Below are positions 1 through 5,910 of a DNA stretch of 6,958 bases, piece by piece. Each line of letters starts with the position of its first letter. The stretch's first letter is position 1. The notes under the pieces are model-generated. The model ran no database searches. It was not told where the DNA came from and was given only the letters and a program-made list of their open reading frames with translations. Source of the DNA: Verrucomicrobiota bacterium (GTDB lineage Bacteria; Verrucomicrobiota; Verrucomicrobiia; Limisphaerales; UBA1100). A program made the position numbers and the translations under genes. The stretch is from positions 1 through 6,958 of the forward strand of contig JAPKDK010000154.1 of assembly GCA_028872645.1 (NCBI GenBank), in the 5' to 3' direction.

Positions 1-1
1 G

Positions 2-2101
2 CTGCTGCTTTCCGCCAGCCTAACGTGGGCCGATCTTTCCCCAGACGAGTGCAAAGAAATCACCCAAACCGTGGGTCGATTGATTTCACAAATCCATTAC
101 CGCCAAACCGGCCTCAACGACGAGATCGCCGGGCATCACTTGGATCGCTACCTCAACCTGCTGGATTTCAGCCATATGATTTTCCTGCAATCGGATGTGG
201 ACGCACTCACCAAAAAATACGGCACCACCCTCGATGACCACGTGAAAATGGGCAACCCCCGCCCCTCTAATGAAATCTATGCCCTCTTTCTCAAGCGCCT
301 CACCGAACGCCAGAAATGGGTGGAGGAAATTCTAAAAGGCAAAATCGACTTCACAAAAAAGGAACGCTTCCTCACTCGGCGTGAGAAACAACCCTGGCCC
401 GCCACTCAGGCAGAGGCCCGTACGCTTTGGCATTCCCGGATAAAACTCGAACTGCTGAATGACCGACTGGCACTCGATAAAGGAAAAACGGGCAAGCCGG
501 ACCCAATAAAATTAAAGGAGAGCAGTGCCAAAATTAGCCGCCGCTATCAGCGACTGTTGAAAAACATGAAGGGAAACAACAGTGGCGAGCAGCTCGAAAC
601 TTACCTCAGCGCCCTCACCCGCGCCTTCGATCCTCACTCCGATTACATGAGCCCGATCGAGGCAAAAAACTTTGATATCAACAGCATCGACATGCAACTC
701 ACCGGCATCGGTGCGGTGCTCCGTGCCGAAGATGGCTATACAACGATCGTACGCATCATGCCCGGCGGCCCCGCCGCGAAAAGCAAACTCATCCATGCCA
801 GTGACAAAGTTATTGCCGTGAAAAATCCAGGCGACAAAGAACCTACCGATTTAATCGACATGACACTCAACAAAGTGGTGCAACTCATTCGTGGCAAAAA
901 AGGTTCCATCGTGGAACTCACTATCATCCCCGCCGGCAAGGAGGAGCGCAAGGTCATCAAAATCAAACGCGACGTGGTGAAGCTCGAGGATTCCTTAGCC
1001 AAAGCCTACATCATCGAACGCAAGGTCAACGGCAAAACCGAAAAACTCGGCATTCTCAACCTGCCCGGCTTTTACAGTAAATGCTCCGACCATTGCCGCA
1101 CGCTCATCGAGCGCCTCAAAAAAGAAAAAGTGGACGGCATCGTGCTTGACCTCCGCATGAACGGCGGCGGCATCCTGCAGGAATCCATCAACCTCGCCGG
1201 CCTCTTTATTGATTTGGGCCCCGTGGTGCAGGTAAAAGATTTCCGTGGTCAAAACAAAGTGCTCGGCGACACCAAACGTGGCGTGGTTTATGACGGCCCA
1301 CTCGTGGTTGCCGTCAGCTCCATGAGCGCCTCCGCCTCGGAGATTGTGGCCGCCGCCCTGCAGGACCACGGCCGCGCGGTCATCGTGGGCTCCCAAGCCA
1401 CCCACGGCAAAGGCACTGTCCAGCAATTGCTACCACTCAACCGCCGCATTCTTGCTAATCTCGGTGAAGATTCCGGTCGCCTTAAGTTCACCATTTCAAA
1501 ATTCTACCGCATCAACGGCAGCACCACCCAACGCCTCGGCGTGCTTTCGGATGTGGAATTGCCTTCCGTCTTCGACTACCTCGGAATGGGCGAAGCCAAG
1601 CTCCCCCGCGCGCTAGAGGCCGATAAAATTAAAAAGGTCACCTACAAGGTTCTCAACCGCGTGGAGCCCTTCCTCACCAGCCTTCGCAAAAGCTCCGCCA
1701 AACGCGTTGGGAAAAGCGCTGACTTCAAATACATTAACGAAGACATCGTCCGCGCCAAAAAACAACAGGTCGACAAAACCGTTTCCCTCAATGAAGCCGA
1801 GCGCCGCAAGGAGCGCGCCGACAATAAAACCCGCATCGAGGCCCGCAACAAGGAACGCACCGGTCGCAAACAACCCGTAGAAAAGTATTTCGAGATTGAT
1901 GTAAAAAACGCCACGGCTGACAAGCCGCTCAAGAAACTCGACGCTCCCAAGCCGAAGACGGAAAATCCGGAAGCCTCGCCCATTCCGATGGACGGTTCCC
2001 ACACCTTCACCCTCGATGCTGTCCTGCGTGAAACACTGGACATCCTCAGCGACTACGTCCGCCTGCGCGACGTCCTCCCCAACGTCAGCCGCCGCGACTA
2101 G
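2..2101 (+). CDS. prc: Carboxy-terminal processing (tail-specific) protease Prc/Tsp, 5' partial
   Basis: Periplasmic serine protease of family S41 that degrades or trims proteins from exposed C-terminal tails. The reading frame is already open at the left edge and begins with LLLSASLTWA followed by DLSPDE, which looks like the end of a signal peptide. The true start is therefore upstream, and the GTG at 71 is not a credible start. Domains in order: Tsp N-terminal domain (about 35-600; the YLNLLDFSHMIFLQSD stretch and LWHSRIKLELL are typical), PDZ domain (about 698-940, LTGIGAVL), S41 catalytic domain (about 1040-1560) and the DUF3340-type C-terminal region, which is basic and helix-rich (about 1570-2095). 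By alignment with E. coli Prc (Ser430, Asp441, Lys455), the catalytic Ser is codon 1331-1333 in SASASEI, the Asp is codon 1364-1366, and the Lys is codon 1409-1411 in GKGTVQQ. All are present, so it should be active. About 699 codons are visible, against roughly 680 residues for E. coli Prc. No T-rich terminator follows the TAG. Confidence 0.95.
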   Translation: MLLSASLTWADLSPDECKEITQTVGRLISQIHYRQTGLNDEIAGHHLDRYLNLLDFSHMIFLQSDVDALTKKYGTTLDDHVKMGNPRPSNEIYALFLKRLTERQKWVEEILKGKIDFTKKERFLTRREKQPWPATQAEARTLWHSRIKLELLNDRLALDKGKTGKPDPIKLKESSAKISRRYQRLLKNMKGNNSGEQLETYLSALTRAFDPHSDYMSPIEAKNFDINSIDMQLTGIGAVLRAEDGYTTIVRIMPGGPAAKSKLIHASDKVIAVKNPGDKEPTDLIDMTLNKVVQLIRGKKGSIVELTIIPAGKEERKVIKIKRDVVKLEDSLAKAYIIERKVNGKTEKLGILNLPGFYSKCSDHCRTLIERLKKEKVDGIVLDLRMNGGGILQESINLAGLFIDLGPVVQVKDFRGQNKVLGDTKRGVVYDGPLVVAVSSMSASASEIVAAALQDHGRAVIVGSQATHGKGTVQQLLPLNRRILANLGEDSGRLKFTISKFYRINGSTTQRLGVLSDVELPSVFDYLGMGEAKLPRALEADKIKKVTYKVLNRVEPFLTSLRKSSAKRVGKSADFKYINEDIVRAKKQQVDKTVSLNEAERRKERADNKTRIEARNKERTGRKQPVEKYFEIDVKNATADKPLKKLDAPKPKTENPEASPIPMDGSHTFTLDAVLRETLDILSDYVRLRDVLPNVSRRD

Positions 2102-2110
2102 CACAAACCG

Positions 2111-2144
2111 CGAGGGTAACAACTAAATTCCGCCCGCGGGTAAC
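2111..2144 (+). repeat. Pair of short direct repeats upstream of the small secreted-protein gene
   Basis: The ten-base sequence CGaGGGTAAC at 2111-2120 recurs as CGcGGGTAAC at 2135-2144, a 9/10 match with a 24-base period. The second copy overlaps the palindrome CCCGCGGG at 2133-2140. Together they fill much of the 75-base gap between the protease and the next gene. They could be an activator or repressor site upstream of the -10 at 2165, but they are short enough to be chance. Confidence 0.35.
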
Positions 2145-2158
2145 TCGCCCATTCGCTT

Positions 2159-2176
2159 ACCGTCTAACTTGACGGT
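2159..2176 (+). promoter_or_regulatory. Putative leaderless promoter -10 inside a perfect dyad
   Basis: TAACTT at 2165-2170 fits the TAnnnT -10 consensus and ends six bases before the ATG at 2177, so a start site seven bases downstream would be the A of the ATG itself. The hexamer is exactly the loop of a perfect 6-bp inverted repeat, ACCGTC at 2159-2164 and GACGGT at 2171-2176. A dyad centred on a -10 is operator-like. No convincing -35 is seen at 16-19 bases upstream, and there is no Shine-Dalgarno sequence. Confidence 0.45.
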
Positions 2177-2680
2177 ATGAATAACAGCAATTTGCTAACA
2201 ACCCTCTCCCGCGCGTTCGGCATTGGGCTAGCCCTCGCCTTCAGCGCGCAGCTCACCCTCGCCCAGCGGGTTCCCTCGCCCCGCACCAAAGTGGGCCCGC
2301 GCGGCTGGATCAAGCCCACCAATCAGGGCAAGGGTCATCCCATCCGCTATCGCCTTCCGGTGCGACCGCTCAATTACCGCGTCAACCCCGATCCCAACGA
2401 CCCCAGCCAACGCGCCTTTTCCGCCACCACTCCGTCGGCCGCCTCATGGGTGCGAGCCGGCACCGATGTGAACCGTACTTTTGGCGATTATTACGTAGAC
2501 CCCATGGTCTGGTTCAACAACAGCCAACGCCCCGCCAACGCCGTGTGGGATCCCGCGCTCGGACGCTGGGTCGATCCCACCGGCCAATGGGTCTGGCGCG
2601 ACCCCAACAATATCACCAACTGGATTTCCACCCGCACCATCCGCGTCATTATCCGCCAACCCTTCACCAAGCCCCGCTAA
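2177..2680 (+). CDS. Small secreted protein of unknown function with Trp/Asp-Pro repeat
   Basis: I do not recognise this 167-residue protein. Residues 1-29 are a clear Sec signal peptide: a short polar N-region with one Arg at 12, a hydrophobic core GIGLALAF, and a cleavage site TLA before Gln30. The mature part of about 138 residues is basic and rich in Pro, Arg and Trp, has no Cys, and has no further membrane segment, so it is probably a soluble periplasmic or exported protein. Near the C-terminus Trp recurs every seven residues (W124, W131, W138), each followed within a few residues by Asp-Pro (125-126, 133-134, 142-143). This gives the pattern W-D-P, W-V-D-P, W-V-W-R-D-P. The pattern superficially resembles aromatic OCRE-type repeats, but homology is not claimed. 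The start is supported by the signal peptide and the -10 element just before it. The ORF has the GC-rich, C-ending codon use of its neighbours, so it is likely real. Confidence 0.8.
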   Translation: MNNSNLLTTLSRAFGIGLALAFSAQLTLAQRVPSPRTKVGPRGWIKPTNQGKGHPIRYRLPVRPLNYRVNPDPNDPSQRAFSATTPSAASWVRAGTDVNRTFGDYYVDPMVWFNNSQRPANAVWDPALGRWVDPTGQWVWRDPNNITNWISTRTIRVIIRQPFTKPR

Positions 2681-2701
2681 GAAACCCCCGCTAAGAAACC
2701 C
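2672..2701 (+). repeat. 14-bp tandem duplication spanning the stop codon
   Basis: The unit CCCGCTAAGAAACC occupies 2672-2685 and is repeated perfectly at 2686-2699, with period identity continuing to 2701. The first copy contains the last codon and TAA stop (2678-2680) of the small secreted-protein gene. The second copy lies in the spacer before crcB. It looks like a recent slippage duplication. Confidence 0.85.
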
Positions 2702-2736
2702 TCGCCAATACCCCCGCATGCGTGTAAACCGCGTGC
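2702..2736 (+). promoter_or_regulatory. Putative crcB promoter, leaderless geometry, with hairpin dyad
   Basis: TAAACC at 2725-2730 ends six bases before the ATG at 2737. It fits TAnnnT at only the first two key positions, with C instead of the final T. TCGCCA at 2702-2707 lies 17 bases upstream and matches TTGACA at four of six positions. A 7-bp dyad with one G-T pair, GCATGCG at 2716-2722 and CGCGTGC at 2730-2736, surrounds the hexamer and abuts the ATG. No Shine-Dalgarno sequence and no fluoride riboswitch is visible in the 56-base gap. Confidence 0.35.
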
Positions 2737-3114
2737 ATGACTTGGCTTTGCATTGCCCTCGGCGGCGCGCTCGGCAGCCTCGGCCGCCACGGATTAGCGA
2801 TGGGACTCGCTCGATTTGAATCCTTCCCCTTCGGCACCCTCGCCGCGAATGTGCTCGGCTCATTGGCCATCGGCATCGCCGCCGGCTTTTGGGAAATCGA
2901 CCAACGCAAATCCCCCACCGCACTTTTCCTCATCACCGGATTCTGCGGTGGCTTCACCACCTTCTCCACCTTCAGTTTGCAAACCCTCGAACTTATCCAA
3001 AAAAACGACTGGACCAAAGCCGGCACCAACATCGCCGCTTCCGTTGCCCTCTGCCTCCTCTGCACTTGGGCCGGTTGGATGCTTGGCCAGTCATTGCGAA
3101 AAACGACGGCCTAA
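2737..3114 (+). CDS. crcB: CrcB/Fluc fluoride ion channel
   Basis: Inner-membrane fluoride channel of the CrcB (Fluc) family, which protects the cytoplasm by letting fluoride leak out. Family members work as antiparallel dimers of four-helix subunits. The 125-residue length is normal. Visible signatures are GGALGSLGR at residues 9-17, GTLAAN at 33-38 with the conserved Asn38, and GFCGGFTTFSTF at 68-79. The last motif carries the TTFSTF segment that forms the sodium site and the Phe box. Four hydrophobic segments fall at about 3-24, 32-52, 62-82 and 96-118. Only one copy is present, which suits a homodimeric channel. ATG at 2737 places the first family motif at the expected distance. The gene is 56 bases after the secreted-protein gene and is followed by an inverted repeat. 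Neither flank suggests a functional partner. Confidence 0.95.
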   Translation: MTWLCIALGGALGSLGRHGLAMGLARFESFPFGTLAANVLGSLAIGIAAGFWEIDQRKSPTALFLITGFCGGFTTFSTFSLQTLELIQKNDWTKAGTNIAASVALCLLCTWAGWMLGQSLRKTTA

Positions 3115-3120
3115 TTTGTA

Positions 3121-3183
3121 AACCACCAAGACGCAAAGACGCCAAGGAAATGAATCCATAAAAAAATTGGCGTCTTGGCGGTT
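3121..3183 (+). repeat. Intergenic inverted repeat with two alternative left arms
   Basis: The right arm at 3167-3183 (TTGGCGTCTTGGCGGTT) can pair with either of two left arms. AAGACGCCAA at 3136-3145 pairs perfectly over 10 bp with 3167-3176, and AACCACCAAGACGC at 3121-3134 pairs 13/14 with 3170-3183. The left side contains the direct repeat AAGACGC at 3128-3134 and 3136-3142. The loop includes A7 at 3160-3166. It lies just after crcB and could end its transcript, but no T tract follows the right arm, so intrinsic termination on the + strand is doubtful. From memory, near-identical AAGACGCCAAG/CTTGGCGTCTT elements are scattered between genes in many unrelated bacterial genomes, so it is probably one copy of a dispersed family. 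Confidence 0.75.
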
Positions 3184-3197
3184 CAACTCCTATTTCC

Positions 3198-3226
3198 TTG
3201 CCCGCACCGAACCCCGGCGATACATT
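3198..3226 (+). promoter_or_regulatory. Promoter of the tRNA-Thr transcription unit
   Basis: TTGCCC at 3198-3203 (four of six to TTGACA) and TACATT at 3221-3226 (TAnnnT) are separated by the ideal 17 bases. A start site about seven bases after the -10 would be near 3233, two or three bases before the tRNA 5' end at 3236. It is the best-formed promoter in the window and probably also serves the protein gene beginning at 3323. Confidence 0.65.
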
Positions 3227-3235
3227 CGGCCCCAC

Positions 3236-3311
3236 GCCAGTGTAGCTCAGTTGGTAGAGCAGCTCATTCGTAATGAGCAGGTCAACGGTTCGAATCCGTT
3301 CACTGGCTCCA
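3236..3311 (+). tRNA. tRNA-Thr, anticodon CGU, CCA encoded
   Basis: The full cloverleaf is visible. Acceptor stem GCCAGTG (3236-3242) pairs perfectly with CACTGGC (3301-3307). The D arm is 3245-3260 with loop AGTTGGTA. The anticodon stem GCTCA/TGAGC (3262-3266, 3274-3278) encloses loop TTCGTAA, giving anticodon CGU (3269-3271), which reads ACG. The T arm AACGG/CCGTT (3284-3288, 3296-3300) encloses TTCGAAT. The discriminator is T at 3308, followed by genomic CCA at 3309-3311. The core closely resembles E. coli tRNA-Thr(CGU), including G1-C72 and C2-G71, but E. coli has A at the discriminator. Confidence 0.98.
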
Positions 3312-3322
3312 TTCATTTTACC

Positions 3323-5866
3323 ATGAAAACGCTCCACCTTCTGCTCGCCCTCCCCTTTGCGCTCATTGCTGACGGTGCGCCCAAGTCGCCCGACCCGCGC
3401 ATCGTCATCGAACTCATCGCCGAAGCGCCCGACATCGTCACACCCACCGGCCTCGGGGTGGATGCAAAAGGCCGAGTAATCGTCATCGAAAGTCACACCC
3501 ATTTTCGCCCCAAGGATTACAAAGGCCCCGAACGCGACCGCGTACTAATGTTCACGCCCTCGGCAAAAGGCAAAGCCAAACGCTCCATTTTTTATGAAGG
3601 CCTCAAAATGGGCATGGATGTTTGCATCGGCAAAAACGGCTGGGTGTACCTCGCTGAACGCAACCGCATCCTCCGAGTGCGCGACACCAATGACGATGGC
3701 AAAGCGGATAAGTCTGAGGACGTCATTGTAATGGATACCAACGGCACCTACCCGCACAACGGCTTGAGCGGCCTAAGCTTTGACACAGAGGGGAATTTGA
3801 TTTTTGGGCTCGGTGAAAACCTTGGGCACGCGTACACGATGATTGGGCGTGACAGTGTGAAAATTAAAGGCGCGGCTGGCATTGGAGGTGGCGTGTTTCG
3901 CTGCACGGCCAAAGGCATGGCACTCGAACAAATCGCGCGGGGCTTCTGGAATCCATTTGGCACCTGCGTCGACCCGTGGGGTCGTATCTTCGCGGTCGAC
4001 AACGATCCCGGCAACACCCCCCCCTGCCGCCTGTTGCATGTGGTACCCGGGGGTGATTACGGTTATCAATACAAACACGGTCGCAGGGGCATTCATCCCT
4101 TCCTCGCGTGGAACGGCGAACTGACCGGCACATTACCAATGATCCACGGCACCGGAGAAGCACCCTGCGAAGTGATTCATTTTGACTCGCCAATGTTCCC
4201 CAATGAATACCGCGGAGAAATACTTTCCACCTCATGGGGTGACCATCGAATTGAACGTTATCGGTTGAAGCGCCACGGCGCATCGGTCAGAGCCACCATG
4301 AAAACACTGGTGCAGGGTGATGACTCATTCCGCCCTGTCGGCATGGCAATGGCACCCGACGGAAGCCTGTTTATTAGTGACTGGGGCAGCAGTTCATACA
4401 ATCTAAACCAAAAAGGAAAACTCTGGCGTGTCAGCTGTAAGACAGACGAGAAGCCTCAGCAATTAAAGCCACCTACTTACATCGGACAAGACACTAAGCG
4501 CCTACAAAAACTCCGAGAGTCCGCCGACAAAGGCGATTTATCTATGCTGTTGACTAAAGCTCAGCACAGCGACCAATTCATAAAATCTGCCGCACTTTAC
4601 GGGTTGCGTCATCATGTCGGTGCGCTACTAAAGATGAACTTGGTAAATCTTCCGACCGGCAAACGAATCGCCGCACTTTATGTATTAAAGGAAAGTCGCC
4701 AACCTGAAAGCATTCAGCACATCCCTGCGTTCCTTGCCGACCCACAACCCTCCGTGCGTTTTGAAGCAGCACGCTGGATTGCGGACCACCAACTCAAGCA
4801 ATTCCGTCCTTCCATCGAGAGTGCGCTACGCAAAGGAAATTATGATTACCGCCTTTTCCGTGCCTATCTCGCCTGCCTCGATGCACTGGATGGACGTAAG
4901 AACCCGGATCGCGTCAACGAGGAATTCGTGCTGCCACTCCTAAAAAATGAAGATACGCCAGACAGCCTGCGTGCACATGTGTTGCGCTACCTCCCCGGTG
5001 GCCACAAGGCGCTGACCTCGGAGCAACTCAGGACTTGGCTCAAGTCAAAGGAGAAAACACTACAACATGAGGCCTTGCGGAAGATGCAACATCTTACTGA
5101 TGCCGCCATCACCGAAACAATACGCGCCATTGCACTAGATGAAAAACGTGACACACAACTGCGTCTGACCGCCGTGGCTGCGATGGGCCTAGACAAGTCA
5201 CCCAATACCGATGCGTTAATGCAAATTGCCGCAGGAAAGAGTGCATCATTACGTGATGAATCATTGCGCAGCCTAATTGGCGCACATTTTGAAGCTGACG
5301 ACCAAGAGAGGTTACTAAAGCTGGCGAAACAACACACATCTGCCGCCCCAGCGATAAAACGCATGCTCGGCCAGCAATTTGCCTCAGACCGACCGGCGTC
5401 CACTGACACAGCGACCTGGTTGAAACGCCTCGATGCCCTGTCTGGCAGGGGCGATGCGACTGTAGGTGAACGAATCTTTTTTAACCAAAAAGTCGCGCTC
5501 TGCTCACAATGCCATCAAGTCAATGAACGCGGCACCCGCGTGGGCCCTGACCTCACACACATCGGTCGCGGCTCATCGCGCGCGCGTATTTTGGAATCCA
5601 TTCTGCAACCCAACAAAGAAGTGTCGCCCTACCTGCGCTCATGGGTGATCACGATGACAGATGGTGCCGTACACAACGGCATCGCGATGCGGCGCGGCGG
5701 CAATGCCGAGGTATACCTCGGCATCGACGGTAAAGAAATACGCCTCGACAAACGCCAAATCAAATCCAAAACCGAAGGCCACCATTCACTCATGCCTGAA
5801 GGGCTGGCATACACATTAACATTCAGTGAACTGCGGGACTTGATTTCATTTTTGACGGCGCAATAG
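3323..5866 (+). CDS. Secreted beta-propeller/HEAT/cytochrome c protein (PVC membrane-bound dehydrogenase type)
   Basis: An 847-residue exported heme protein, probably periplasmic, expected to oxidise an unknown substrate and pass electrons through a C-terminal heme c. The start at ATG 3323 is chosen because it yields a signal peptide (MKTLHLLLALPFALIADG); the frame stays open upstream to 3167 but that would read through the tRNA. Residues about 25-375 form a propeller of the TIGR02604 type, with DxNDDGxxD at 121-129 (a calcium-loop-like motif), FWNPFG near 210, DND at 226-228 and GGDYGYQY at 243-250. Residues about 400-700 are helical HEAT-like repeats. Residues about 711-847 match the TIGR02603 heme domain. 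The heme is attached at C727-S-Q-C730-H731, and Met824 in SLMPEGL is the likely distal ligand. GC content is about 62% over 3361-3540 but about 48% over 4501-4680, so the HEAT part is less constrained or of different origin. There is no Shine-Dalgarno sequence. Confidence 0.9.
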   Translation: MKTLHLLLALPFALIADGAPKSPDPRIVIELIAEAPDIVTPTGLGVDAKGRVIVIESHTHFRPKDYKGPERDRVLMFTPSAKGKAKRSIFYEGLKMGMDVCIGKNGWVYLAERNRILRVRDTNDDGKADKSEDVIVMDTNGTYPHNGLSGLSFDTEGNLIFGLGENLGHAYTMIGRDSVKIKGAAGIGGGVFRCTAKGMALEQIARGFWNPFGTCVDPWGRIFAVDNDPGNTPPCRLLHVVPGGDYGYQYKHGRRGIHPFLAWNGELTGTLPMIHGTGEAPCEVIHFDSPMFPNEYRGEILSTSWGDHRIERYRLKRHGASVRATMKTLVQGDDSFRPVGMAMAPDGSLFISDWGSSSYNLNQKGKLWRVSCKTDEKPQQLKPPTYIGQDTKRLQKLRESADKGDLSMLLTKAQHSDQFIKSAALYGLRHHVGALLKMNLVNLPTGKRIAALYVLKESRQPESIQHIPAFLADPQPSVRFEAARWIADHQLKQFRPSIESALRKGNYDYRLFRAYLACLDALDGRKNPDRVNEEFVLPLLKNEDTPDSLRAHVLRYLPGGHKALTSEQLRTWLKSKEKTLQHEALRKMQHLTDAAITETIRAIALDEKRDTQLRLTAVAAMGLDKSPNTDALMQIAAGKSASLRDESLRSLIGAHFEADDQERLLKLAKQHTSAAPAIKRMLGQQFASDRPASTDTATWLKRLDALSGRGDATVGERIFFNQKVALCSQCHQVNERGTRVGPDLTHIGRGSSRARILESILQPNKEVSPYLRSWVITMTDGAVHNGIAMRRGGNAEVYLGIDGKEIRLDKRQIKSKTEGHHSLMPEGLAYTLTFSELRDLISFLTAQ

Positions 5867-5885
5867 GGTCACGCTTGCCTTTTTT
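5856..5885 (+). terminator. Weak possible terminator after the cytochrome protein
   Basis: GGCgcAA just before the stop codon can pair with TTGCC at 5875-5879, with a two-base bulge. It is followed by six Ts at 5880-5885. The stem is short and bulged, and its 3' arm is also the best -35 candidate for the next gene, so this is tentative. Confidence 0.2.
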
Positions 5886-5910
5886 GCTGATAGCCCACTA
5901 CGCTCCGGGT
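5875..5910 (+). promoter_or_regulatory. Putative leaderless promoter of the second propeller gene
   Basis: TTGCCT at 5875-5880 (four of six to TTGACA), an 18-base spacer and TACGCT at 5899-5904 (TAnnnT) end exactly six bases before the ATG at 5911. This is the same spacing as at 2177 and 2737. No Shine-Dalgarno sequence lies between stop and start. A weak dyad, CCC at 5894-5896 with GGG at 5907-5909, surrounds the hexamer. Confidence 0.5.

Noticed and set aside
71..73. GTG as the start codon of the protease
   Set aside because: The same frame is open to the left edge and encodes a signal-peptide end (LLLSASLTWA) joined to the usual N-terminal domain, so translation starts before the window.
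995..1426. Long open frames on the minus strand inside the protease gene (also 1613-2122)
   Set aside because: They are antisense shadows of a conserved coding frame with strong C-ending codon bias. They show Ala/Val/Gly-rich composition with no recognisable motif and no start signals.
2069..2086. Hairpin GACGT/ACGTC near the protease 3' end as a terminator
   Set aside because: The stem is only 5 bp, lies inside the coding region and has no T tract after it.
2681..2736. Fluoride riboswitch upstream of crcB
   Set aside because: The 56-base gap is mostly a tandem duplication plus a short dyad. I see none of the conserved pseudoknot-forming sequence of the crcB RNA motif.
3121..3183. CRISPR repeat or intrinsic terminator
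   Set aside because: There is no spacer-repeat periodicity, only one element with an 8-base internal repeat. The run of A is in the loop and no T tract follows on the + strand.
3167..3322. N-terminal extension of the cytochrome gene starting at 3167
   Set aside because: It would translate the inverted-repeat arm and the whole tRNA, while a proper signal peptide begins at ATG 3323. It is a reading-through artefact.
2993..3502. Minus-strand open frame covering the crcB end, tRNA and cytochrome gene start
   Set aside because: It runs across the tRNA and the inverted repeat, and contains the peptide typical of tRNA misread as protein (SERIRTVDLLITNE).
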